A DNA stretch of 64,000 nucleotides from Acidovorax sp. A79 (GTDB lineage: Bacteria > Pseudomonadota > Gammaproteobacteria > Burkholderiales > Burkholderiaceae_C): the NCBI RefSeq assembly GCF_041154505.1, contig NZ_AP028672.1, positions 2,250,001 through 2,314,000 on the forward strand, in the 5' to 3' direction. The notes beneath the pieces were generated by a model, which did not search any database, was not told where the DNA came from, and was given only the letters and a program-made list of their open reading frames with translations. The translations under genes were made by a program, and so were the position numbers. Below, one piece after another: positions 36,286 to 44,584 of this stretch (position 1 is the first letter of the stretch; the number at the start of each line of letters is the position of its first letter).

Positions 36286-37075
36286 TATCGGCTTTCACCA
36301 GGCGGCAGGCCTGCACAGCTTCACCCCGCAGTCGGAACTGCGGGTGGTGGCGGTCGCCAGCCAGGACAACGCGGGCACCGGGCTGGAGACGCTGTGGCAG
36401 ATCTGCGCAAGCCTGCAGCGCCTGGGCTACCCGGTGGTGGTGCTCGACGGCACCGCCCAGGAGACGGACGACAGCCCGGGGCTGCTGCACCTGCTGCAAC
36501 AGGCGCCCTGGAACGAGGGCGTCAGCCTGAACATGGGGGCCATGGCTTCCTCGCTGGCGGTGATTCCGGCGGCGAAGGGCCTTCTGCGCATCAGCCGGGA
36601 AGCCAGCCGCAATGAAACGGCCCCCCTGCCCAGCCTGCTGCCCTATTTCCGGACCTACGGGTTGATCGTGCTGCACGCGCCTGCGGCCACGCTCGGGCCG
36701 CTGCTGACGCACACGTCCACCATACCGCTGGTGGTGATGGGCGACGGATCGGCCGGCGTGCTGACCAGCTACAAGAGCCTCAAGCAGATCGCCCTGCACA
36801 CGACCCTGCCCTGCATGGTGGCGGCCTTGCTGCGCGGCGACACCGCCGCCGAACGGCGCAAGACACAGCACGCGCTGCTGACCCTGCAGGACTGCGCGGA
36901 GCGCCACCTGGGTGGCCCGGTGCGCACGACCACCATCGCCACGCAGAACCCCCAGGACCTCCAGCGCCTGGCCTTGCAACTACTGGAAAATGCGGGCACT
37001 ATCAGTGAATCGCTGACTGCGCTGCCACCCAGCAACTTGACAGGCATGCCTGCGCATTTTGTCCGGAGCCACTGA
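36278..37075 (+). CDS. FlhG-like (MinD/ParA-type) protein with a degenerate ATP site
   Basis: This 265-aa protein occupies the flhG position between flhF and fliA. The strand before the expected P-loop is present (LRVVAVASQD), but the following NAGTGLETLW lacks the Lys and Gly residues of a Walker A motif, and no Walker B aspartate motif is obvious. The rest has the length and hydrophobic pattern of the family. It may be a non-ATPase paralogue or a rapidly evolving FlhG. It overlaps flhF by 8 bp and ends just before fliA. Confidence 0.75.
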   Translation: MLDIGFHQAAGLHSFTPQSELRVVAVASQDNAGTGLETLWQICASLQRLGYPVVVLDGTAQETDDSPGLLHLLQQAPWNEGVSLNMGAMASSLAVIPAAKGLLRISREASRNETAPLPSLLPYFRTYGLIVLHAPAATLGPLLTHTSTIPLVVMGDGSAGVLTSYKSLKQIALHTTLPCMVAALLRGDTAAERRKTQHALLTLQDCAERHLGGPVRTTTIATQNPQDLQRLALQLLENAGTISESLTALPPSNLTGMPAHFVRSH

Positions 37076-37079
37076 TCTG

Positions 37080-37796
37080 ATGTACACCGCCAAAGGCCAG
37101 CTCGATCGTGATGCGCTGATCCGCCAGCACGTCCCGCTGGTGCGAAGGATTGCGCACCACATGATCGCCAAGCTGCCGCCCAACGTGGAGCTGGACGATT
37201 TGATCCAGGTCGGCATGATGGGCCTGGCGGAAGCACTCTCGCGCTACGAAGCCGCCCAGGGCGTGCAGTTCGAGACCTTCGCGACCCAGCGCATCCGCGG
37301 CGCCATGCTCGACGAGTTGCGCGAGGGCGACTGGATGTCCCGCAGCTCGCGCAAGAGCCAGAAAGACATCGAGCACGCCGTGCAACGGCTGGAGCAGAAA
37401 CTCGGTCGCAGCCCGCTCGAATCCGAGATCGCCAGTGAAATGGGCATGAACCTGGCGGACTACCAGAACCTGCTGGGCAAGGTGCGGGGCACGCAGCTGG
37501 TGTACCTGGAAGACATGACACACGGCAACGAGGACGACGACGGTTTCCTGGACCGCCATGTTGCCGACGGCGATGCCGACCCCATGGAATTGCTGCGCGA
37601 CCAGCGGCTCAAGATGTCCCTGGTCAACGCCATCAAGAGCCTGCCCGAGCGCGAGCAGCACATCATGGGCATGTACTACGAGCACGACATGAATCTCAAA
37701 GAGATCGCGGCCGTGCTGGGGGTTACCGAGTCACGGGTGTGCCAGCTGCATAGCCAGTCCATCGCCCGCTTGCGTGCCAAGATGCGGGCGCATTAG
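37080..37796 (+). CDS. fliA: Flagellar sigma factor FliA (sigma-28)
   Basis: FliA directs RNA polymerase to late flagellar promoters and is held by FlgM until the hook is built. The 238-aa protein has region 2 (ELDDLIQVGMMGLAEALSRY, FETFATQRIRGAMLDELRE), region 3 and region 4 with a helix-turn-helix (LKEIAAVLGVTESRVCQLHS). The ATG at 37080 is 4 bp after the flhG-like stop; a GGAG lies about 12 nt upstream. Three matching promoters lie in this window. Confidence 0.97.
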   Translation: MYTAKGQLDRDALIRQHVPLVRRIAHHMIAKLPPNVELDDLIQVGMMGLAEALSRYEAAQGVQFETFATQRIRGAMLDELREGDWMSRSSRKSQKDIEHAVQRLEQKLGRSPLESEIASEMGMNLADYQNLLGKVRGTQLVYLEDMTHGNEDDDGFLDRHVADGDADPMELLRDQRLKMSLVNAIKSLPEREQHIMGMYYEHDMNLKEIAAVLGVTESRVCQLHSQSIARLRAKMRAH

Positions 37797-37814
37797 GGCT
37801 CCCTGAGGCCATGG

Positions 37815-37898
37815 CTCCCCCTGAGTCGCCTGCGGCGCCTTCCCCCTGAAGGGGACGCCACCCCTGGACTGGCGAAGCCAGATCCACGGTGGCACTGG
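37815..37898 (+). repeat. 3'-end structured repeat (family R2), copy b, after fliA
   Basis: It starts 18 bp after the fliA stop with CTCCCCCTGAG. It contains the inner hairpin CTGGC-gaa-GCCAG (37869-37881) within an outer GCCACC/GGTGGC stem. It is followed by the R1 hairpin at 37976. Confidence 0.85.
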
Positions 37899-37975
37899 TA
37901 TTGGGCTGCGACCGTTTCGACGGCCATTGCGCAAGGCCGAACTCCGGCGTACTGACCCCGGTTCGCTATCGATGG

Positions 37976-38063
37976 GATAGCTGCTTGCGCTTGACTTGCG
38001 TTGGATCAAGCCGGTTTGGCCATTCAAACGCAGGTAGCTCAAGCGCTGGCAGCTATCTTTTTT
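37976..38063 (+). terminator. R1-repeat inverted pair acting as probable fliA terminator
   Basis: Two R1 copies face each other: 37976-37994 and 38039-38057 pair at 17 of 19 positions around a 44-nt loop, with six Ts directly after the right arm. It lies between convergent fliA and flgN. The long loop is unusual for an intrinsic terminator. Confidence 0.6.
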
Positions 38064-38078
38064 GAGTTGCGACTCGAC

Positions 38079-38477
38079 TCAGCCTGCCGACTTGTAGATC
38101 CGTGCCACGCCGGGCTTGCCGGGCTGGGCGCCGCGGCCGTCGCCATAGGTGGCGGGGGAGCCGGCCTGGGGCAGCAGGCTGGCAACCTGGCGGTCGGCGT
38201 TGGCGGACAGGCGGGCGAGGCCCTCGCGGTGATTGGCGAGCATGTCGCCGATGGCATCCACCCTCTTTTGCAACTGCGCGGGCAAAGGCAGGCCCCGGGC
38301 CGCCGCCTGCTCCAGGACGCGCGCGAACTGGGCCGCAGCATCCCGCAGGGCCATGCTGTTTTTCTCAAGGGATGGGGGATCTGCCGCAAGAAGGGCGGCG
38401 GAGACTTTTTCGATCAGCTGTTCAACAGCCGAGAGGGATTCTTCCAGCGACATGGCCCATTGTGCGCTGGATGGCAT
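38079..38477 (-). CDS. flgN: Flagellar export chaperone FlgN
   Basis: FlgN is the chaperone for the hook-filament junction proteins FlgK and FlgL. The 132-aa protein is helical with a Glu/Ala-rich first part (SLEESLSAVEQLIEKVSAALL) and a flexible C-terminus. It lies 24 bp after flgM. No strong ribosome-binding site was seen, and an ATG eight codons later is an alternative start. The call depends partly on position. Confidence 0.85.
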   Translation of the reverse strand: MPSSAQWAMSLEESLSAVEQLIEKVSAALLAADPPSLEKNSMALRDAAAQFARVLEQAAARGLPLPAQLQKRVDAIGDMLANHREGLARLSANADRQVASLLPQAGSPATYGDGRGAQPGKPGVARIYKSAG

Positions 38478-38501
38478 CTGACTGCCAAGCGAGCTGTGGG
38501 A

Positions 38502-38822
38502 TCAGCCGCGGGAGCGGGAGAGGATTTCCTGGGCGTTAGTGAGCATCTTGTCGGCAATGGCCTCGGCATCCACCGAGAACGTGCCTTTTTCGATGGCCGT
38601 GCGCACGGCCTTGACCTTGCCAGCATCGAAATCGCCCGTGGAACGGGCCGTCTGGTCCAGTGCGCGGGCTGCGGTGGACACCGTGACGGGCACACCGGCG
38701 GTTGACACGGCCGCTGCGTCCTTGGCGGCTCCTTCAGCAGCGCTGGCAGGACTTTTGGCCTGCTTGGCAGGCCCCGTCTGCGCCAAGGCGCCCGGGAGTT
38801 CCGGTTTTTGACCAATCTTCAT
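38502..38822 (-). CDS. flgM: Anti-sigma-28 factor FlgM
   Basis: FlgM binds and blocks FliA until it is exported through the finished hook. The 106-aa protein has a disordered Ala/Pro-rich N-terminus and the conserved C-terminal binding region (DFDAGKVKAVRTAIEKGTFS, DAEAIADKMLTNA). The ATG at 38822 is preceded by GGAGAGAGCG. A sigma-28 promoter lies upstream, which would make an autoregulatory loop. Confidence 0.93.
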   Translation of the reverse strand: MKIGQKPELPGALAQTGPAKQAKSPASAAEGAAKDAAAVSTAGVPVTVSTAARALDQTARSTGDFDAGKVKAVRTAIEKGTFSVDAEAIADKMLTNAQEILSRSRG

Positions 38823-38866
38823 CGCTCTCTCCACCACCCCGCTTGATGTGGGGCACAGTAGCAATG

Positions 38867-38893
38867 TTTTCGACCCTTTTGTCCCGGACTTTA
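38867..38893 (-). promoter_or_regulatory. Sigma-28 (FliA) promoter of flgMN
   Basis: On the minus strand TAAAGTCC (6 of 8), an 11-nt spacer and GTCGAAAA (6 of 8) lie about 45 bp before flgM, in the gap after flgA. Confidence 0.7.
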
Positions 38894-38915
38894 GCCATTT
38901 ATCGCCACAGCGTCA

Positions 38916-39707
38916 TCAAAGAGCCACGACCACTGTCCCAATCTCATTCACAGTTCCACTGACAACGCGGCCATTGTCCATGCGGATGCGAACAATCTGC
39001 CCCGCTGCCCCTGCCGACATTGCCTGGCCGGCCGATGTCACGGCATAGCCCGGCCCCTGCGCGACCACCTTGACCTGGGCCCCTGCCCGGAAAAGATGCG
39101 GGGCCCGCACCATGGTCTGGCGCAAAGTCTGCCCGGCGACCAGCTGGCGGGCGGCCACCTGCCCGACCCACAGCTCCGGATTGGCCATGACGGCCGCCGA
39201 CTCCTCGGCCCAGTCCACCTCGGCCTGCGTCGCATCGTTGGCCGTGAGGATGGCGCCAGGAGCCACGGGGTTGATCAGCACCCAGGCGGGGCCAAAGGCC
39301 TTGACGGTCACCGGAAGATACACGTTCCATGCGGTCTGCCCCTCCACGCAGCGCAGTCCCAGGCGCGTACGCCCCCACAGCCGCGCGCCGGCTGGCAGAT
39401 AGGGCTCAACCCGCGCACACGGCGCTAGCCGCAGTCTGGAATCCAGTGAGCCAACGCTCACTTCCATCCGCAAGGGGAGCCCCGCAGGCTGGTTGCGCGA
39501 CATCGCATCGTCCAGCCAGCGCTGGGTCAGCGGCCCCAGGTCGGCCGCGGGATCGGCGGCGGCCTGCGCGAACGCGGCGCCGCTGCCGCCGGCCACAGCG
39601 GCCGCCAGCGCCACGCCCGCCAGGGCGCGGTGCGCGGCCATCTGCCCGCGCAAGGACACAGCCTGCGCGCAGGCTCGGACGAAACGGGAAGAAAAGATCG
39701 ATGGCAT
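38916..39707 (-). CDS. flgA: P-ring assembly chaperone FlgA
   Basis: FlgA is the periplasmic chaperone for P-ring formation by FlgI. The 263-aa protein has an N-terminal signal-like segment (AGVALAAAVAGGSGAAFAQA) and a C-terminal SAF-type domain with AGQTLRQTMVR and VRIRMDNGRVVSGTV. It is divergent from flgB and upstream of flgM. Confidence 0.93.
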   Translation of the reverse strand: MPSIFSSRFVRACAQAVSLRGQMAAHRALAGVALAAAVAGGSGAAFAQAAADPAADLGPLTQRWLDDAMSRNQPAGLPLRMEVSVGSLDSRLRLAPCARVEPYLPAGARLWGRTRLGLRCVEGQTAWNVYLPVTVKAFGPAWVLINPVAPGAILTANDATQAEVDWAEESAAVMANPELWVGQVAARQLVAGQTLRQTMVRAPHLFRAGAQVKVVAQGPGYAVTSAGQAMSAGAAGQIVRIRMDNGRVVSGTVNEIGTVVVAL

Positions 39708-39833
39708 GGGGCCTCCTGGGCGTCGCGCGTCTTCCCGCGCAGGGCGGCAAAGACTATTTCACGACTGGAACTATAGGCAGCCGGGCACAGCGCAAAACCC
39801 GAAACTGCGCGCCCATTTCCTCGTTCTTCGCGC

Positions 39834-39861
39834 TTTAGAAAAAAGCCACGGTTTCCATAAT
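39834..39861 (+). promoter_or_regulatory. Possible promoter of the flgB operon
   Basis: TTTAGA, a 16-nt spacer and CATAAT lie 60 bp before flgB. The match to sigma-70 is weak; the same spacing occurs before flhB. Confidence 0.3.
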
Positions 39862-39920
39862 CAAGCCACGCCGGAAAGCCCCCTGCCCGGCGCCATTGCA
39901 ACCCAGGGTGTGAGGCAACC

Positions 39921-40379
39921 ATGCTTGACAAGATGACCAACCGGCTGGACTTTCACGGCAACGCGCTGACGCTGCGTGCCGAGCGCCAGCGCGCCATCGC
40001 CAGCAACATCGCCAACGCCGACACCCCGGGCTACGTGGCACGCGATTTCAGCTTTGGCGACGCGATGCGCGAAGCCACGGGGTCCGGATCGGGCGTAACC
40101 CGCCTCGCCACCGCAGGCTCCGTGGGCACCACGGGCAACCTGGGGGCCAAGGGCGCCACGGACCCCCGCCACATTCCACTGCCCGCGGCCAGCACGGGCA
40201 CTGGCGCCCCCGGCGCGCTGGGCTATTCCGTGCAGGCGCAGCCGAGCCTGGACAACAACACGGTGGACCTGGACCGCGAGCGCGCGAACTTTGTCGACAA
40301 CGCGGTGCGCTACGAAGCCACGCTGCGCTTCATCAACGGCAACGCCAAAACCATGCTCAGCGCGATCCAGGGCCAGTAA
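39921..40379 (+). CDS. flgB: Flagellar rod protein FlgB
   Basis: FlgB is a proximal rod subunit. The 152-aa protein has the rod-family N-terminus (LRAERQRAIASNIANADTPG) and the C-terminal helix (FVDNAVRYEATLRFINGNAK). It is the first gene of the plus-strand flgB-L operon, divergent from flgA. Confidence 0.96.
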   Translation: MLDKMTNRLDFHGNALTLRAERQRAIASNIANADTPGYVARDFSFGDAMREATGSGSGVTRLATAGSVGTTGNLGAKGATDPRHIPLPAASTGTGAPGALGYSVQAQPSLDNNTVDLDRERANFVDNAVRYEATLRFINGNAKTMLSAIQGQ

Positions 40380-40416
40380 AGCCCACCGCATTGCAGCGCA
40401 GAAAGCGAGTCACCCC

Positions 40417-40821
40417 ATGTCCATGTTCTCCATCTTCAGCGTGTCGGGCAGCGCCGTCAGCGCGCAGTCGCAGCGGCTCAACGTGGTGGCCAGCAATCTG
40501 GCCAACGTCGATGCGGTGGCCGGCCCCGACGGCCAGGCGTACAAGGCGCGCCAGGTGGTGTTCCAGACCGCGCCGATGGGCGCCGACAGCTCGGCCGGCG
40601 TGCGGGTGAGCGCCATCAGCGAAAGCAACACCCCCGGGCGCCGCGTGCACGACCCCGCCCACCCCTCGGCCGACGAGCAGGGCTACGTGACGCACTCCAA
40701 CGTCAACGCCGTGGAGGAAATGGTCAACATGATTTCCGCCTCCCGTTCGTACCAGAACAACGTCGAGGTCATGAACACGGCCAAGTCGCTGCTTCTCAAG
40801 ACCCTGCAGATGGGCCAGTAA
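40417..40821 (+). CDS. flgC: Flagellar rod protein FlgC
   Basis: FlgC is a proximal rod subunit. The 134-aa protein has SAVSAQSQRLNVVASNLANV at the N-terminus and EEMVNMISASRSYQNNVEVM at the C-terminus. The ATG at 40417 is chosen because it gives the family length. It lies 37 bp after flgB. Confidence 0.96.
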   Translation: MSMFSIFSVSGSAVSAQSQRLNVVASNLANVDAVAGPDGQAYKARQVVFQTAPMGADSSAGVRVSAISESNTPGRRVHDPAHPSADEQGYVTHSNVNAVEEMVNMISASRSYQNNVEVMNTAKSLLLKTLQMGQ

Positions 40822-40839
40822 TTTCCGGGAGACCCCACC

Positions 40840-41493
40840 ATGATCCTCAGCGCCACCAACGCCCCTTCCGTGACGGATGCGACCGGCACGAAAGCCAACG
40901 CCGCCACCGACCCCGCCGCCGCGCAGGACCGGTTCCTGAAGCTGCTCGTCGCGCAGCTGAACAACCAGGACCCGATGAACCCGCTGGACAACGCGCAGAT
41001 GACCTCGCAGATCGCGCAGATCAACACGGTGACCGGCATCCAGCAGCTCAACCAGACCATGCAGAGCATGTCCGAGCAGTTCAACTCGCTGCAAGTGATG
41101 CAGGGCACGGCGCTGATCGGCCGCAACGTGATGACCGAAGGCTCGAGCGTCGCCGTGGCCGACAAGGTCGGCAAGGGCGGCTTCGAGCTGCCCTCGGCCG
41201 CCACGAACGTGAAGATCGAGGTCACCACCGCGGGCGGCCAGGTGGTGGACACCATCGACCTGGGCGCCAAGGCCGCGGGCCGCCACACGTTCGAGTGGGA
41301 CGCCAGCAAATACACCGGCGCCACCGATGCGCTGCAGTTCCGCGTCAGCGCCGTCAACGGCTCGGCCAAGCTGTCGAGCACGCCGCTGTCCCTGTCCAAG
41401 GTCACCGCCGCGGGCGCCGAGGACGGCCAGCTCAAGCTGACGCTCGCGAACGGCAAGACCATCAGCTACAGCCAGATCAAGGCCCTGGTCTAA
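40840..41493 (+). CDS. flgD: Hook cap protein FlgD
   Basis: FlgD is the scaffold that guides hook polymerisation. The 217-aa protein has the conserved N-terminus (FLKLLVAQLNNQDPMNPLD, QIAQINTVTGIQQLNQ) and a C-terminal beta domain (HTFEWDASKYTG). It lies 18 bp after flgC. Confidence 0.96.
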   Translation: MILSATNAPSVTDATGTKANAATDPAAAQDRFLKLLVAQLNNQDPMNPLDNAQMTSQIAQINTVTGIQQLNQTMQSMSEQFNSLQVMQGTALIGRNVMTEGSSVAVADKVGKGGFELPSAATNVKIEVTTAGGQVVDTIDLGAKAAGRHTFEWDASKYTGATDALQFRVSAVNGSAKLSSTPLSLSKVTAAGAEDGQLKLTLANGKTISYSQIKALV

Positions 41494-41535
41494 CGCCGGC
41501 CCAAACCCTTTCTTCGCCTCTATCAGGAGAACACC

Positions 41536-42816
41536 ATGAGTTTTCAGCAAGGCCTCTCGGGCTTGAATGCCGCCAGCAAGAACCTCGACGTCATCGGACA
41601 CAACATTGCCAACTCCAACACCGTCGGGTTCAAGGCCTCGCGGGCGGAATTCGCTGAAATGGTCGCTTCCGCCATCGGCTCGGCCGGCGGCACCAACGCG
41701 GGCATCGGCGTCGAGGTCGGCGCCGTCTCGCAGCAGTTCACCCAGGGCAACCTCACGATCACGGGCAACAGCCTGGACGTGGCCATCAACGGCAATGGCT
41801 TCTTCACGCTGACCCTGCCTGACGGCACGCCCGCCTACACCCGCTCCGGCAACTTCAAGCTGGACAAGGAGGGCAACATGATCACGAACGACAACGCGAA
41901 CGTGATGGGCTACCCCGTGGACCCCGTGACCGGCCTGCGCTCGGGCACCGACCCCATCCCCATGGTCTTCCCCACCTCCGAGCCGATCCCGGCCAAGCAG
42001 ACGACGAAGATCACCGCGGCCTTCAACCTGCCCGCCACCGCCACCGACGCGGCCGGCGACCCCGCCGCCACGCCGCCCATCCCGGCCACGCCGCGCGCCA
42101 CCTACGGCACCTCCATCAACGTGTTCGACAGCCAGGGCGTGGCCAAGCCGGTGAGCCTGTACTTCCAGAAGACCGCGACGGACAACACCTGGGACGTGTA
42201 CGACGCGCTCGACGATCCCACGGCCACCCCGCCCGTGGTGGCCACCCCCATCGGCCAGATCACGTTCGACAACAACGGCGTCATCACCGGCCCCACCGCC
42301 ACGCCACCCGCCACGGGCTTTTCGCTGCCGCTCACCGTCAATCCGACGCCGCCCAACCCGAACAACCTGCCCACGTTCACCGTTGACGTGAGCCTGGACA
42401 AGGTCTCCCAGAGCGGCAGCAAGTTCGCGGTCTCGAACCTGAGCCAGGACGGCTACACGACGGGCGAGCTCACCGGCATCAACATCGAGAACAACGGGAT
42501 GATCATGACCCGTTACTCCAACGGCGTGACCCGCGCGGAAGGGCAGCTCGCGCTGTCGAGCTTCCGCAACACGCAGGGCCTGGCATCGGTGGGCGGTAAC
42601 AACTGGGTGGCCACCTTTGAATCCGGCCAGCCCGTGGTGGGCACCGCGACGGACGGCAACTTCGGCGCCCTGCGCTCGGGCGCCCTGGAAGACTCCAACG
42701 TCGATCTCACGGCCGAACTCGTGAACATGATGACCGCGCAGCGTGCCTACCAGGCCAACGCCCAGACGATCAAGACGCAAGACCAGGTGATGTCCACCCT
42801 GGTGAACCTGAGATGA
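41536..42816 (+). CDS. flgE: Flagellar hook protein FlgE
   Basis: FlgE is the hook subunit. The 426-aa protein has LSGLNAASKNLDVIGHNIAN at the N-terminus, [17 protein letters not shown] structure in the first core ([15 protein letters not shown]), a Pro/Thr-rich central insertion (about 155-290) and the C-terminal helix DLTAELVNMMTAQRAYQANA. AGGAG precedes the ATG. The stop is followed at once by an R2 repeat. Confidence 0.96.
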   Translation: MSFQQGLSGLNAASKNLDVIGHNIANSNTVGFKASRAEFAEMVASAIGSAGGTNAGIGVEVGAVSQQFTQGNLTITGNSLDVAINGNGFFTLTLPDGTPAYTRSGNFKLDKEGNMITNDNANVMGYPVDPVTGLRSGTDPIPMVFPTSEPIPAKQTTKITAAFNLPATATDAAGDPAATPPIPATPRATYGTSINVFDSQGVAKPVSLYFQKTATDNTWDVYDALDDPTATPPVVATPIGQITFDNNGVITGPTATPPATGFSLPLTVNPTPPNPNNLPTFTVDVSLDKVSQSGSKFAVSNLSQDGYTTGELTGINIENNGMIMTRYSNGVTRAEGQLALSSFRNTQGLASVGGNNWVATFESGQPVVGTATDGNFGALRSGALEDSNVDLTAELVNMMTAQRAYQANAQTIKTQDQVMSTLVNLR

Positions 42817-42819
42817 AAC

Positions 42820-42940
42820 ACCCCCTGAGTCGCTTCGCGCCCTCCCCCTCTCTCGGCGCGCTGTGCGTTCCGGGAGGGGGACGCAGCCAGCGCGGCGGGG
42901 CGGCCCTTGCGCGGCTGCCCGCGCCTGGGCCGCGCCGGTT
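42820..42940 (+). repeat. 3'-end structured repeat (family R2), copy c, after flgE
   Basis: It begins 4 bp after the flgE stop with ACCCCCTGAGTCGCTTCGCG. The first stem is longer than in other copies, pairing CCTCCCC with GGGAGGGG across a larger loop. The tail GCGGGGCGGCCCTTGC is shared with the copy after fliE. Confidence 0.75.
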
Positions 42941-42995
42941 GCACACGCTGCGCACCGCACGCAGCACTGCAGGGTACTGAAAGGAGCATCGCACC

Positions 42996-43736
42996 ATGGA
43001 CCGCATCATCTACACCTCGATGACGGGCGCGAACGCCGCCGCCCACCGGCAGGCCGTGCTGTCCAACAACCTCGCCAACGCGTCCACCCAGGGGTTTCGC
43101 GCGGAGCTTTCCACCTTCCGCTCGGTGCCGCTGCAGGGCGACGGCTCCAAGACCCGCGTGTTCGCGCTCGAAGCCACCTCCGGCCATGTGAACACGCCCG
43201 GGCCCGTGCAGCGCACCGGCCGCAATCTCGATGCCATGGCCGCGGGCAACGCCTGGTTTGCCGTGCAGGGCCTGGACGGCACCGAGGCCTACACCCGCGC
43301 GGGCACCTTCGAGCTGTCGGCCACGGGCCAGCTGCTCACGCCCACCGGGCTGCCGGTGCTCTCCGATGGCGGAGCGCCCATTGACGTCCCGCCGGGCGCC
43401 GAGGTCACGCTGGGCTCGGACGGCACGGTCACCGCCAAGGCCGCGGGCCAGCCCGCGCAGGCCATCGGCCGGCTCAAGCTCGCCACGCCCACGCTGGAAG
43501 ACCCGCTCAAGCGCGGCGATGACGGCCTGTTTCGCACCACGTCCGGCGATCCCATCGCGAACGATGCCAACGCCCGCATGCTCGCGGGGGCCGTCGAAGG
43601 CTCCAACGTGAACCCGGTCGAGAGCATGGTCGGGATGATCGCCGCATCGCGCCAGTTCGAGCAGCAGATGCGCCTGCTGCAGACCGCCGAGACCAATGAC
43701 AAGACCGCCAGCCAGCTGCTGGGCATGAACGGTTGA
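42996..43736 (+). CDS. flgF: Flagellar rod protein FlgF
   Basis: FlgF is a proximal rod subunit. The 246-aa protein has MTGANAAAHRQAVLSNNLAN at the N-terminus and GSNVNPVESMVGMIAASRQF near the C-terminus. AGGAG precedes the ATG. It lies 179 bp after flgE, with an R2 repeat in the gap, and 45 bp before flgG. Confidence 0.96.
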   Translation: MDRIIYTSMTGANAAAHRQAVLSNNLANASTQGFRAELSTFRSVPLQGDGSKTRVFALEATSGHVNTPGPVQRTGRNLDAMAAGNAWFAVQGLDGTEAYTRAGTFELSATGQLLTPTGLPVLSDGGAPIDVPPGAEVTLGSDGTVTAKAAGQPAQAIGRLKLATPTLEDPLKRGDDGLFRTTSGDPIANDANARMLAGAVEGSNVNPVESMVGMIAASRQFEQQMRLLQTAETNDKTASQLLGMNG

Positions 43737-43781
43737 CGCGGCACCACCCACGCCCGCATCGCCCAAGGAAGGAAGCACACC

Positions 43782-44564
43782 ATGATCAACTCCCTCTGGA
43801 TCGCCAAGACCGGCATGTCTGCCCAGCAGACCCAGCTTGACGTCATCTCGCACAACCTGGCCAACGTTTCCACCACCGGCTACAAGCGCAACAACGCGGT
43901 GTTCGAGGACCTGATCTACCAGAACCTGCGCCAGGTGGGCGCCAACACCACCGAACAGAACCAGCTGCCCACCGGCCTGCACCTGGGCCTGGGCGTGCGC
44001 ACGGTGGCCACCAGCCGCAACTTCGTGCAGGGCAGCCTGCAGGAGTCCAAGAACAACCTGGACGTGGCCATCAACGGCAACGGCTTCTTTGAAGTGACCA
44101 TGCCGGACGGCACCCTGGGCTACACGCGCGATGGCTCGTTCCAGGTGGATGCGCAGGGCCGCCTCGTCACCTCCAGCGGCCTGCCCGTGGCCAACGGCAT
44201 CACCGTGCCCCCCAACGCCACGAGCGTGAGCATCAGCGCCGACGGCGTGGTGTCCGCCACGGTGCAGGGCAACACCCAGCCCCAGCCGCTCGGGAACCTG
44301 GCCATGTCGGCCTTCGTGAACCCGGCTGGCCTGGAGCCCATCGGGCAGAACCTGTTCAAGGAATCGGCCGCCTCCGGCCAGCCGCAGCAGGGCACGCCGG
44401 GCACCAACGGGCTGGGCATTCTCAAGCAGGGCTTCCTGGAGGCCTCGAACGTCAACGTGGTGGAAGAGCTGGTCACCATGATCCAGACCCAGCGCGCCTA
44501 CGAAATGAATTCCAAGGCCATCCAGACCTCGGACCAGATGCTGGCCAAGCTCAGCCAGCTGTGA
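43782..44564 (+). CDS. flgG: Flagellar distal rod protein FlgG
   Basis: FlgG forms the distal rod. The 260-aa protein has [20 protein letters not shown] at the N-terminus, [19 protein letters not shown] in the core and [20 protein letters not shown] at the C-terminus. GGAAGG precedes the ATG. Length is exactly as usual for the family. Confidence 0.98.
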   Translation: MINSLWIAKTGMSAQQTQLDVISHNLANVSTTGYKRNNAVFEDLIYQNLRQVGANTTEQNQLPTGLHLGLGVRTVATSRNFVQGSLQESKNNLDVAINGNGFFEVTMPDGTLGYTRDGSFQVDAQGRLVTSSGLPVANGITVPPNATSVSISADGVVSATVQGNTQPQPLGNLAMSAFVNPAGLEPIGQNLFKESAASGQPQQGTPGTNGLGILKQGFLEASNVNVVEELVTMIQTQRAYEMNSKAIQTSDQMLAKLSQL

Positions 44565-44584
44565 CGACGACAGGACCTTTCGCC

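Noticed and set aside
40357..42960. Very long open frame on the minus strand opposite flgC, flgD and flgE
   Set aside because: It is antisense to three well-supported genes, has His/Gly/Arg-rich composition typical of shadow frames in GC-rich DNA, and matches no family.
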